Positions 48,332 through 57,357 of a stretch of DNA of 64,000 nucleotides are shown here, piece after piece. How positions within the stretch are numbered: the first letter of the stretch is position 1; each line of letters opens with the position of its first letter. The DNA comes from an uncultured Porphyromonadaceae bacterium. GTDB lineage: Bacteria > Bacteroidota > Bacteroidia > Bacteroidales > Muribaculaceae. Both the position numbers and the translations under genes were made by a program. The notes under the pieces are model-generated. The model saw nothing but the letters and a program-made list of their open reading frames with translations, was not told where the DNA came from and made no database searches. The stretch lies in the NCBI GenBank assembly GCA_947175425.1, contig CAMWMR010000005.1, forward strand, positions 32,348 through 96,347. Reading direction: 5' to 3'.

Positions 48332-50932
48332 ATGAGCTATCGACTGATTACAACTATTCTGCTATATGTCATTACCTTATCTGCAACAGCTCAATCGGTT
48401 ATAAGCGGCAGAGTTTCAAAATCCAATGGCGGCGGTGTGGACTTTGTCAGTGTGATTGCATCGCCGTCAAATGCTCCTAAAACCATCTTGGCTTCTGCCT
48501 TCACCGATGAAAACGGCATGTTCCGCATGTCGGTTAAAAGCGTGTGTGACAGTCTTATTCTCAAAGCCTCAAGTGTAGAGATAGCTCCGACGGAGATTAC
48601 AGTGCCCAACCGCACAGGCAACTATGAAATCATTGTGGAGAACCGCGCCGTCGAACTGAAAGAGGTCGTTGTAAAGTCAAAGAAAGTCTATTCGCATGGC
48701 GACACCATAAATTACAACGTAGGCTCTTTCCTCTCGCAAACAGACCAATCTATTGCTGATGTTTTAAGGAAAATGCCGGGCATAACGGTGTCGGTTGCCG
48801 GACAGGTATCTTATCAAGGCAAACCCATCAAGAATTTCTACATCGAAGGCCTTGACCTTATGAAAGGGCATTACGGCATTGCCACCAACAACATCGACCC
48901 CAACAACATCGCCACAGTGCAGGTGCTTGAAAATCATCAGGACATCAAAGCTCTCAAAGGTTTACGCCCTGAGGAACAGGCTTCTATCAACCTGCGGCTG
49001 AAAGAGGGTGTCAAAGGCGTGTTCAATCTCATTGCCACAATCGGAGGCGGATATGGCGATGAAGGCCTGTGGAACAACTTTGCGATTGCTACATATTTCC
49101 GCCGCAACAGCCAGTTTCTTGCGACATACAAGGGTAACAACACCGGCGAAGACTTGTCGCAGGAACTGTATTCCTTCGACAACGATTATTCGCGCACAAG
49201 CAATATATCGACAATCTCCATGCCGTCGGCTCCGGGTATAGACAAGCGCTTCTACTATTTCAACCGCTCGCACAACGCTACATTCAACAATGTATATCGC
49301 GTAGGGGAATCAGGTGAGTTCGGTATCAACGCAGCTTATATGAACGACCGCGACACGAGGCAAAGTCATTCTGTAACTACCAATTATCTGCCCGACGGCG
49401 AAATGAATGCCGTTGATGAAATGATGAACGGCACAGCACGTATGCAGAAAGCATACGGCGACCTTACATATATGAACAACGGCGATGAAAACTATCTCAA
49501 AGAGCAGTTGAAATTCGACTGGAGCACTACCGATGCCGACAGCCGGATTATAGCCGGAGGCGACAATGTAAGCCAGATTGGTAAGACCGACACATACCGC
49601 TTGCTCAATAAATTCCACATGACGCACCGCAATTCCTCCGACCGTGGCTTTGAGATTTCCTCGCTTGTCAACTTGGAAAAACGTCCGCACAGCCTGTCTG
49701 TTTCTCCCAACCTGTTCCCCGACATCATACCGGGTGATCTGCTTTATCAGCATGTGGATTACCACAATATATCCACCGAGAACCGTGCGGGATTGCTTTC
49801 GGCGTTCAAGGTTGGCAATTTCACGCTTCACCCCTCGGCGATAGTCAACTATCATCACAATTCACTCGAAAGCCGGCTTCATGTCGTAGACAACGACCTG
49901 ACGCTCGACTATCTCGATGCCGGAGTCGGTGCCGAAATGATGTTCAGCACCCGCAAAATCCATGCCTCGCTATATCTGCCAATGAAATACCGCCTGTTCC
50001 GGCTCAACAACAGACTTGACGGCAATATTACCGACAAAAACCGTTTTCGTGTAGAGCCGTCGCTCAACTTCACATACAAATTCAACAGCAGCCATAACCT
50101 CAAAGCGGCGGCAATGCTGAACTATATGACACCCTCGATTGAAACACTGTATTCCGGGCATATACTGACATCTTACCGTCAGTTGTCGGCTTACGATGTG
50201 GCAGGGCTGTACGAAGGTATGAATCAGCATTACTCGTTAGGCTACGATTTCAAGAACATTCTTTCAATGAGTTTCGCCGGAGCTGAGGTTTCGTGGAACA
50301 GACAGTCGCCCGATGTGCTATATGGCTCCTATTACGACGGCATAGTGCAGCGCACCATCAGCCGTCGCACATCGGAGAACGGGGATATGATCTCTGCAAA
50401 AATCCACGCGAGTCAGGGATTCGACTGGCGACGCCTGAAAATCGGAGCTTCGGTTACATATTCTTATTACGACAGTCCGCTGCTCGTTCAGGACGAGGTG
50501 TTGCGCTACTCCGGCAACAGCATAGGAGTGAACGCTGACATCAGCCTGACGCCGTTCAAATGGTTAGGTGTATCTTATCATGGCAACTATTCGCAGTCGG
50601 CGACACAGCAGAAAGGGTATGACAGATTTCCGTGGTTGCGCACCGTAACGAACAAGGCTTCTCTCGACTTTACAATCCCCTGTGGCGTTACGCTGACTAC
50701 ATCGCTCTACCATTACTACAACAACTTCAACAACGGCGACAAGTCCGTCCTTCTGCTCAATGCCGAGGCGAAGTATACGATAAAGCGTTTCAGCTTTACA
50801 CTGTCATGCGACAACCTGCTCAACCGCAAGTCATATATTTACTCCAACCTTTCGGCTCTCACGGAGTCAAAGGCAATCTACAACATACGCCCTCGCAGTG
50901 TGTTGCTTAAAATCCGATTCAGAATATTCTAA
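48332..50932 (+). CDS. TonB-dependent-receptor-like outer-membrane beta-barrel with carboxypeptidase-like regulatory domain
   Basis: Signal peptide; VISGRVSKSNGGGVDFVSVIA; VELKEVVVKSKKVYSHGDTINYNVGSFLSQTDQSIADVLRKMPGITVSVAGQVSYQGKPIKNFYIEGLDLMKGHYG. Confidence 0.88.
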   Translation: MSYRLITTILLYVITLSATAQSVISGRVSKSNGGGVDFVSVIASPSNAPKTILASAFTDENGMFRMSVKSVCDSLILKASSVEIAPTEITVPNRTGNYEIIVENRAVELKEVVVKSKKVYSHGDTINYNVGSFLSQTDQSIADVLRKMPGITVSVAGQVSYQGKPIKNFYIEGLDLMKGHYGIATNNIDPNNIATVQVLENHQDIKALKGLRPEEQASINLRLKEGVKGVFNLIATIGGGYGDEGLWNNFAIATYFRRNSQFLATYKGNNTGEDLSQELYSFDNDYSRTSNISTISMPSAPGIDKRFYYFNRSHNATFNNVYRVGESGEFGINAAYMNDRDTRQSHSVTTNYLPDGEMNAVDEMMNGTARMQKAYGDLTYMNNGDENYLKEQLKFDWSTTDADSRIIAGGDNVSQIGKTDTYRLLNKFHMTHRNSSDRGFEISSLVNLEKRPHSLSVSPNLFPDIIPGDLLYQHVDYHNISTENRAGLLSAFKVGNFTLHPSAIVNYHHNSLESRLHVVDNDLTLDYLDAGVGAEMMFSTRKIHASLYLPMKYRLFRLNNRLDGNITDKNRFRVEPSLNFTYKFNSSHNLKAAAMLNYMTPSIETLYSGHILTSYRQLSAYDVAGLYEGMNQHYSLGYDFKNILSMSFAGAEVSWNRQSPDVLYGSYYDGIVQRTISRRTSENGDMISAKIHASQGFDWRRLKIGASVTYSYYDSPLLVQDEVLRYSGNSIGVNADISLTPFKWLGVSYHGNYSQSATQQKGYDRFPWLRTVTNKASLDFTIPCGVTLTTSLYHYYNNFNNGDKSVLLLNAEAKYTIKRFSFTLSCDNLLNRKSYIYSNLSALTESKAIYNIRPRSVLLKIRFRIF

Positions 50933-50943
50933 AAACCACAGTT

Positions 50944-51798
50944 ATGAAATATCTATTATCTCTACTTTTTGTTTTCCTGTGGATTACAGGTGCAGCACAG
51001 GAAACCTGTTCACGAATTATTGACCGCGCTATGCCTGTCGATACCGCAAGATACAAGGTTACATATTCGCTTAAATATAAATTCCACCCCGACATAAGGG
51101 ATGCCTACAGCGACACGCGGATTGTGCAGATAGGTAAGCGCAATATCAAAGACTATAGCGACATAATCAACCACTTCGATTCGTTGGCTACAGAACAGGT
51201 TCGTCGTGGGGCGGATTCGTATTCCAATGTGTCGGGCAATCCATGGCCTTTGGAAATCATCAGACCGGTCAGAGGCGAGAAAACCGATTTGAAATATCGG
51301 CTGTCAATCTCCGCCTTCTTTGTCTATTCTGATTCCGTTCCAACGCTGAAATGGAGTTTCTGCGATGAAGCCACCGATTCGATTATGGGCTATGACTGTC
51401 GTAAGGCAACTGCTGAATTTGCCGGGCGCAATTATACGGCATGGTTTACGCCTGATATTCCCCTGCCTTTCGGTCCTTACAAATTCGGAGGTCTGCCGGG
51501 GCTGATTCTAAAAATCGAAGATGCCGAACAACAATTTATCTGGGAGGCAAAGGGTTTTGAACGCACAAACGCACCCATAATGGAATATACATACCGTGAC
51601 GGCAACGACAAACGATGCACGGCAGCAGATGTTGAAAAGACTCTTGTACGCTATTTCAAATCGCCTGTCGGTTTTATGATTTCAGAGATGGGCGGAGATA
51701 GTAACAGGGTTCATATTGTCGGCAAGGATGGCAAGGTGATGAATAACGCCGACGCAGCCAAAATATCCGTTCCATATAGACCCCTTGAAATAAAATGA
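50944..51798 (+). CDS. GLPGLI family protein
   Basis: Signal peptide; literal motif PFGPYKFGGLPGLILKIED. Confidence 0.95.
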   Translation: MKYLLSLLFVFLWITGAAQETCSRIIDRAMPVDTARYKVTYSLKYKFHPDIRDAYSDTRIVQIGKRNIKDYSDIINHFDSLATEQVRRGADSYSNVSGNPWPLEIIRPVRGEKTDLKYRLSISAFFVYSDSVPTLKWSFCDEATDSIMGYDCRKATAEFAGRNYTAWFTPDIPLPFGPYKFGGLPGLILKIEDAEQQFIWEAKGFERTNAPIMEYTYRDGNDKRCTAADVEKTLVRYFKSPVGFMISEMGGDSNRVHIVGKDGKVMNNADAAKISVPYRPLEIK

Positions 51799-52802
51799 AG
51801 ATATTATCTGTAATAGCACTTTACCTGTTCATGTCAGGGTGTGCCAACGCACAGTCAACCACCACAACAGCAAAACTGGAAATATCCGGAGAACCGTTGC
51901 CTGCAATAAGACACGTAACGGATATGAAAGTATCATGTGATACATTGCTGTTTGTCTTTGAATGTGAGGATGGATACGGCCAACGGCTTCTCCGTCGCGC
52001 AATTATCGACAGTACCAACAACACAATCAGTATAAGCTCTGATATGGGCAAACGTGAGCACGGATATTATGCTTCCTATATGCCTTATCCTTTTATCTCC
52101 GACAATGACGCAATCCGCGTTGTCGGTCAGGACGATTGCGAGATTTTTACCGTCGAGAATGATACAGCATTTGTCAGAACACGGCAGTATCTGATGGACA
52201 GCAACAGCACCGTGCCTTTTCCACTCTCGCAGTATGTTCAGGACGTATATATGACCGGCACGGACAAATATGTCTTTATTGGACGTGAGCCAAACGGAGG
52301 TCGACAGTATGCCATGACCGCAGACCTTACTACATCAAAAATTGATACAATCAGACAGATCAACATTTATCCCGAATTGCAGACATGGATGCCTAACGCC
52401 GGGGAAATGGTGTACTCTGACAAACATAACAGACTCGCATTTGCCTATAAACTTCACCCGGTCATCGAGATATTCGACACCGACGGCAATATAATCAAGT
52501 CAGTAAAAATCGGCGAAGACACCTTCGACCCTAAAACTCTTGAAGAAGGCGATTTTGAGACATTGAATAGTCTGCACACCGTGGATTTGACATATACCTC
52601 CGATTACATCTATGCGTTGCATTGGGGTTGCGGGTATTCAGATGCCGACAAATACGCCCCGACCATCTATAAGATAGACTGGAACGGCAAAGTAATCGAC
52701 AGATACTTTAACATACCATATCCTCTTTACCGCATCGCAGCCCTTGACAATACCCGGCTCATAGCTTGGAACGGCAATAATTTTATCATAATTCCGCTAT
52801 AG
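51795..52802 (+). CDS. BF3164-like lipoprotein (beta-propeller-like)
   Basis: Lipobox LFMSGCANAQ; late motif GEMVYSDKHNRLAFAYKLHPVIEIFDTDGNIIKSVKIG; 4-nt overlap with GLPGLI gene. Confidence 0.7.
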   Translation: MKILSVIALYLFMSGCANAQSTTTTAKLEISGEPLPAIRHVTDMKVSCDTLLFVFECEDGYGQRLLRRAIIDSTNNTISISSDMGKREHGYYASYMPYPFISDNDAIRVVGQDDCEIFTVENDTAFVRTRQYLMDSNSTVPFPLSQYVQDVYMTGTDKYVFIGREPNGGRQYAMTADLTTSKIDTIRQINIYPELQTWMPNAGEMVYSDKHNRLAFAYKLHPVIEIFDTDGNIIKSVKIGEDTFDPKTLEEGDFETLNSLHTVDLTYTSDYIYALHWGCGYSDADKYAPTIYKIDWNGKVIDRYFNIPYPLYRIAALDNTRLIAWNGNNFIIIPL

Positions 52803-52857
52803 ACACCTGCGGCTGAATTATTTTTGCTTGCCATTACTAAAGTATCAAAATTTTCGC

Positions 52858-52865
52858 TAACTTTG
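52858..52865 (+). promoter_or_regulatory. -7 element TAACTTTG upstream of the EVE-HNH gene
   Basis: TAnnTTTG with an upstream TTTTTG. Confidence 0.45.
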
Positions 52866-52949
52866 TATTTAGTCCGTACTTGAGCCGACAATGACTAATT
52901 CTGCAAGAAACATTTCTTATACAACGCGTTACATAACAGAAGAGCTAAT

Positions 52950-53726
52950 ATGACCTATTGGATATTACCATGGAATAAGGAGGTGTTCAACCTACCTCAA
53001 AGTTTGAAAGACTTTGGATTTGTTGAATGGCGACAGCGAAATAAACTCGCCGTTGGCGACATAGTTTTTATATATTGCTCTAATCCATTGCGGCAAATTA
53101 AGTATATGATGAGGGTGTGCAAAATCAACATTCCCCGAATGGAGACTGTCAACGACACGTACCTTTTCGGGTACGAATATAACTTAAAGCCCACCGACTT
53201 TTATGCTCGCTTCGAGCTTATTGCAGAAGTACCCGACCACAATGTAAAACTTTCGTTGGATTCACTGCGTCAATTAGGCGTGATCTCTAATATTCAAGGC
53301 GGTATAAGAGTTCCTGACAACATTCTACAATATCTTACAGACTGCTTTGATGTTGTTTTCGATGACTTCACACAATCATTCTACGAGGGCAGCACATACA
53401 AACACTCCATTAGCTCATACGAACGAAATCAACAAGCACGGAAAGCCTGTTTATCGCATTATAAACAATATGCCTATACATGTCAAATCTGCCGTGCAAA
53501 TTTAGAAAAGCTATATGGTGACGTTGGGAAAGGTTTTATTCATGTTCACCATATAAATTTCATTTCATCTTTTGACGGAGTAGAACACGAAATAAATCCT
53601 TGCGATGAACTTATTCCGGTTTGCCCAAATTGTCATGCCATGCTACATCGTAAAGTAAATGGTAAATATTTAACACCCGATGAATTGAAAAATATCGTAG
53701 ATAAACATCGTAAATCAACGATTTAG
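52950..53726 (+). CDS. EVE-like / HNH endonuclease (candidate modification-dependent restriction enzyme)
   Basis: N-terminal TYWILPWNKEVFNL...VGDIVFIYCSNPLRQIKYMMRV (EVE-like); C-terminal YTCQICRANLEKLYGDVGKGFIHVHHINFI...CDELIPVCPNCHAMLHR (HNH). Confidence 0.8.
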   Translation: MTYWILPWNKEVFNLPQSLKDFGFVEWRQRNKLAVGDIVFIYCSNPLRQIKYMMRVCKINIPRMETVNDTYLFGYEYNLKPTDFYARFELIAEVPDHNVKLSLDSLRQLGVISNIQGGIRVPDNILQYLTDCFDVVFDDFTQSFYEGSTYKHSISSYERNQQARKACLSHYKQYAYTCQICRANLEKLYGDVGKGFIHVHHINFISSFDGVEHEINPCDELIPVCPNCHAMLHRKVNGKYLTPDELKNIVDKHRKSTI

Positions 53727-53821
53727 ATACATACCACAGTAAGCTGCAATGTGTTTTTTATATTTGCATAATTTGCTGATTTTTCGTAATTTTGGCGTTA
53801 TAAAGTTTACAGCTCAATATT

Positions 53822-54034
53822 ATGAAACTTGGCATTCGCTCAAAACGTAACATATCGCTGCTACTGCTTGTTACAGGCGTGGCTTGCACTATAGGACGGC
53901 TGCTATATCTTATACAGGAGCCGTCCTCCACAAGGGCGTGGTTTAATATGTGCAGCATTGTTTTTCTCACGTCTTTCTGTGCGGCAAGCTTTATGCAGTA
54001 TCAAAAGCAACTGAACCACACAAATAAGCAGTAA
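53822..54034 (+). CDS. Small membrane protein, hypothetical
   Basis: Two hydrophobic segments; -7 TAATTTTG at 53787-53794. Confidence 0.55.
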   Translation: MKLGIRSKRNISLLLLVTGVACTIGRLLYLIQEPSSTRAWFNMCSIVFLTSFCAASFMQYQKQLNHTNKQ

Positions 54035-54047
54035 CAGACTTATTTTT

Positions 54048-56135
54048 TCAGAAAAGACGCTTCATTTCTTCTTCGGCGGCTGCCGAGCCTTTGTATTTGC
54101 TCTTGCGAGGCTGAAAATTATAGATAATATCAAGAGAAATACCGCGTCGGTCGTAGCTCTGTCGCTTGTCCACAAAAACTCCGCAAGTATTCATTGTCCA
54201 GTTATTGTTGGCGGTATTGAATATGTCGGTTGCCGACAGTTTTACCGTTAGGGCCTTGCCAATAAATGACTTGGCAATCGAAGCATCCATAGTAAATACT
54301 GTTGCTCCGAATCGGTTTGTGTGCATGTCACCGCAAGAACTTCCCGACATGTTTGCGGTAATACTCCAATCGTGGGGCAAGGCAAAGGTGTTGTCGAAAT
54401 AATACGAAAATATAGGTTTGTCGAATCTGTTTCCTCCTGTTTCAAGTCGTTGCCTGTACATTCCCGCTGTGACATTCGGCGTCCACCGGCATATGTTTTT
54501 ACTCCACACAAGATATATGCTGAGTGCCGATACATCGATGTTTACGGGGTGCATGTGCAGTTGCAGATTATCGGCCGGATAGAGTTCTTTTACATAAGCA
54601 TAAGTATCGATACTGCGCACAAAATCGGCTTGCAGCATAAAGTTTTTCCACATTCCGAACAGCTGCAAATTGTGCATGCGTTCATCGCGCAACGCAGGAT
54701 TTCCGCCCTCAATTTCGTGCATACCCACATAGCTCAGCGAGCTTGTGAGCTGCGAATAAGGAGGTTTTACCGTGGCCGCCTTATAGCTGAGGCTTAACTG
54801 CGCATTATCGTTGAATGAATAGCCAAGCGAAACATCGGGCGTTAGCAGATTGCAACGGCGACTGACATCATCATCGCGTTTGCCGTTTACGCAGAAATCA
54901 TGCTTGACATACTCATATCGCGCTCCCGCCGAGAGTGAGAGCTTGCCGAACGTCCACGCCCAGGAAAAGAACAAAGCCGCCGAGGTCTGCCGGGCAATGC
55001 TGAGCGCCGACGGAATATACTCCCCTACCTGCTCGCTCAACATATTGTAGTCCAATCGTGTACGTGTATAGCTGTTTTGAGTTCCGGCAGTAAATTCTCC
55101 GTTCCACAACGGAAAATTCACATAAAGTTTGCCGGCAAAAAATGTGGATTTTCGCTTATCAGCGGAATTGACATCTTCGGTCAAAGCACCCGGATAAGTT
55201 GTTGCCACATCGGTATTTGAGTGTGAGGTTCGGAAATCGCCGTCGAAATGCAACATATACTTATCGGCAAACACATTTTCATAATAAAGCGATGCAAGAT
55301 GACTGCTTGCACCGATATGCTTGGCAATAAGGCGATTGACAGGAGGCTCATTATCGAGCCACTCAGTGCCTGAATTAAGAAAATTGCCCTTCTCTGGAGC
55401 AAAACGGTAGTATGCTCCTAACGACTGTGAGCCTTTGGCATAATTAAATCCTGCTTTGATGACTCCTACAGTAGTGGGATAAGAATTGTACTGACTGCTT
55501 CCCACTATAGTTTCTTTTCCATTGTAAACCAGCGTGTTTGTTGTTATTCCTTTGGAAAGACTGTTGTTGCGGTTTACCGTACCGTTAACAAAAAACTCCA
55601 TGCCGGCGATTCTGTAACTTAGCGAAAGATAATCCATTACCGACCATTTACGGCGTTTCTGAAGCTGAAAACGGTTGGTAAGCGACAGCCCTTGAATAAA
55701 TTTGCGTTTAGTGGAAATTTTCAATACCGCTCCCGTAGTACTTTCATATGCCGCACCGGGCGACATCAGCAACTCGATTTTTCGTATATCGGAAGACAGC
55801 AATTGCTGCAGTTCCATTTCTTCGCGCATCGGACGACCGTCAATGTATATTTCGATATTGCTACGCCCTATTACAGTTACGTCATTATCCTGCACTTTTA
55901 TCAAGGGCAGTTGAGCAAGTACATCCAATGCAGTTCCAAGCCCTGCAAGATTAGTTCCTGCAATGGTTGATACGAGCGTTGAACCGACAAGTTTTGTCGC
56001 AGGCTGTTTTGCAGTTACCACTACCTCTTGCAATTCGCGGGAAAGGCTGTCGTCCGCACAATTTTCCTGTGAGTACAAAGGACGGGCAATAAGAATTGCA
56101 ACAATAAACAACAATAGTTTCTTAAGCATGTTCAT
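54048..56135 (-). CDS. Outer-membrane beta-barrel / TonB-dependent-receptor-like protein
   Basis: Signal peptide; ELQEVVVTAKQPATKLVGSTLVSTIAGTNLAGLGTALDVLAQLPLIKVQDNDVTVIGRSNIEIYIDGRPM; beta-rich barrel. Confidence 0.88.
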   Translation of the reverse strand: MNMLKKLLLFIVAILIARPLYSQENCADDSLSRELQEVVVTAKQPATKLVGSTLVSTIAGTNLAGLGTALDVLAQLPLIKVQDNDVTVIGRSNIEIYIDGRPMREEMELQQLLSSDIRKIELLMSPGAAYESTTGAVLKISTKRKFIQGLSLTNRFQLQKRRKWSVMDYLSLSYRIAGMEFFVNGTVNRNNSLSKGITTNTLVYNGKETIVGSSQYNSYPTTVGVIKAGFNYAKGSQSLGAYYRFAPEKGNFLNSGTEWLDNEPPVNRLIAKHIGASSHLASLYYENVFADKYMLHFDGDFRTSHSNTDVATTYPGALTEDVNSADKRKSTFFAGKLYVNFPLWNGEFTAGTQNSYTRTRLDYNMLSEQVGEYIPSALSIARQTSAALFFSWAWTFGKLSLSAGARYEYVKHDFCVNGKRDDDVSRRCNLLTPDVSLGYSFNDNAQLSLSYKAATVKPPYSQLTSSLSYVGMHEIEGGNPALRDERMHNLQLFGMWKNFMLQADFVRSIDTYAYVKELYPADNLQLHMHPVNIDVSALSIYLVWSKNICRWTPNVTAGMYRQRLETGGNRFDKPIFSYYFDNTFALPHDWSITANMSGSSCGDMHTNRFGATVFTMDASIAKSFIGKALTVKLSATDIFNTANNNWTMNTCGVFVDKRQSYDRRGISLDIIYNFQPRKSKYKGSAAAEEEMKRLF

Positions 56136-56276
56136 GAGTAATTTTTTGTTGCAAAATTACTCGTCAAAACACTTGCAGAACAAATTTACAATCTGACTGC
56201 ATCTGCTACATGTGATTGATATTCAACTTAATGCGCCAAGCACCTACAAGAAAATCTGACAGGCGGATAATCCTGC

Positions 56277-57257
56277 TCAAAAAATGCTCATAACATCGGG
56301 AAAATCGGTGCTGACAAGCTCCTTCATGCGTGCTTTGAGTCTTGATTTTCGTTTGTACACCACATCCACCGATTCATCCAGCAAGAGGCTCAAAGTGCGC
56401 GTTGACAATCCGCCGGCAAGATATACCAGGAGCTGATAATCGGACTCCTTTATATGGGGATATTTTTCTTTTACCTTTACAAGAAGATTATTGCGGCAGT
56501 CGTTCACCACCTGTTCCATTTCGGGGAAAGAGACGGTTCGCACCGCATCGATTTCACTCTTTACTTTGTCGACAATAGCCTTACGCTCGGTTTTGGTTCC
56601 TTGCGATTCGTAATAAGTCTGACACAGCGAGTCGATTAGAGCAAACCGTTTTTCGAGCAAACCCTGCAGTTTACTCTCCAGTCGCCCTATATCGCCGCTG
56701 CGAGCCTCTATTTGTGTTTTGAGCCCTGAAGCCTCGGCGATGAGAGCATTGTTTCTCAACATGTGCAGTTTAATCCTTTGATGCATCCACAATATTACAG
56801 CTACCGCCACAATGAGCAAAAAAATACCTGTAACAGTGTGCAGACGTCGTGTTGAACGCTCTTTATACAGAAAAAATTCTTTTTCCTTTTGCAGATACAA
56901 GGCCGTTGCAAGATCATTGGAATCGTTGGCAGAGTGCATCAATGCCTTAAGGCGTGAGGCTTTGCGGAATTCATCGGTAAAATTATTTCGTCCGTAATAA
57001 TCAATTGCAATATCAACAATAGTATCGGAAGGAGCGGCAAGACGGTTTACAACGAGAGCCTCGGAGTACAGGAGCGCCCAGCGTGCCATGGTTGCCGAAT
57101 CATTCAGCTGCGACACATCAACACCGTTTAACTTTGAGAGTGCAGCCGAAGGATCGCTCTGCATAAGACGCTGCGCCTCATCGAGCGCATGCGGCTGAGA
57201 AGCCGAGTAACACCCGGTAACAACAAGAAGTATAACTATGTACAACAGTCCGCGCAT
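56277..57257 (-). CDS. Membrane-anchored transcriptional regulator: lipoprotein/TPR-like N-term, TM, cytoplasmic HTH
   Basis: MRGLLYIVILLVVTGCYS; TM HTVTGIFLLIVAVAVILWM; coiled coil; C-term LLVYLAGGLSTRTLSLLLDESVDVVYKRKSRLKARM resembles LuxR/sigma-4-like HTH. Confidence 0.65.
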   Translation of the reverse strand: MRGLLYIVILLVVTGCYSASQPHALDEAQRLMQSDPSAALSKLNGVDVSQLNDSATMARWALLYSEALVVNRLAAPSDTIVDIAIDYYGRNNFTDEFRKASRLKALMHSANDSNDLATALYLQKEKEFFLYKERSTRRLHTVTGIFLLIVAVAVILWMHQRIKLHMLRNNALIAEASGLKTQIEARSGDIGRLESKLQGLLEKRFALIDSLCQTYYESQGTKTERKAIVDKVKSEIDAVRTVSFPEMEQVVNDCRNNLLVKVKEKYPHIKESDYQLLVYLAGGLSTRTLSLLLDESVDVVYKRKSRLKARMKELVSTDFPDVMSIF

Positions 57258-57261
57258 ACCG

Positions 57262-57269
57262 CAAAATTA
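57262..57269 (-). promoter_or_regulatory. -7 element TAATTTTG 4 nt before the ATG of the HTH regulator
   Basis: CAAAATTA on + strand. Confidence 0.5.
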
Positions 57270-57357
57270 ATGAAAAAAATCCATATCCTTGTGTTTATCC
57301 ACAACTTTGCACAACAACTATTACCGGTTCAAGATTAATTACATGAGTACCTGTTGA

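Noticed and set aside
57295-57303. Perfect DnaA-box-like TTATCCACA
   Set aside because: Single copy without a cluster, AT-rich unwinding element or dnaA/dnaN/gidA neighbours; not evidence for an origin.
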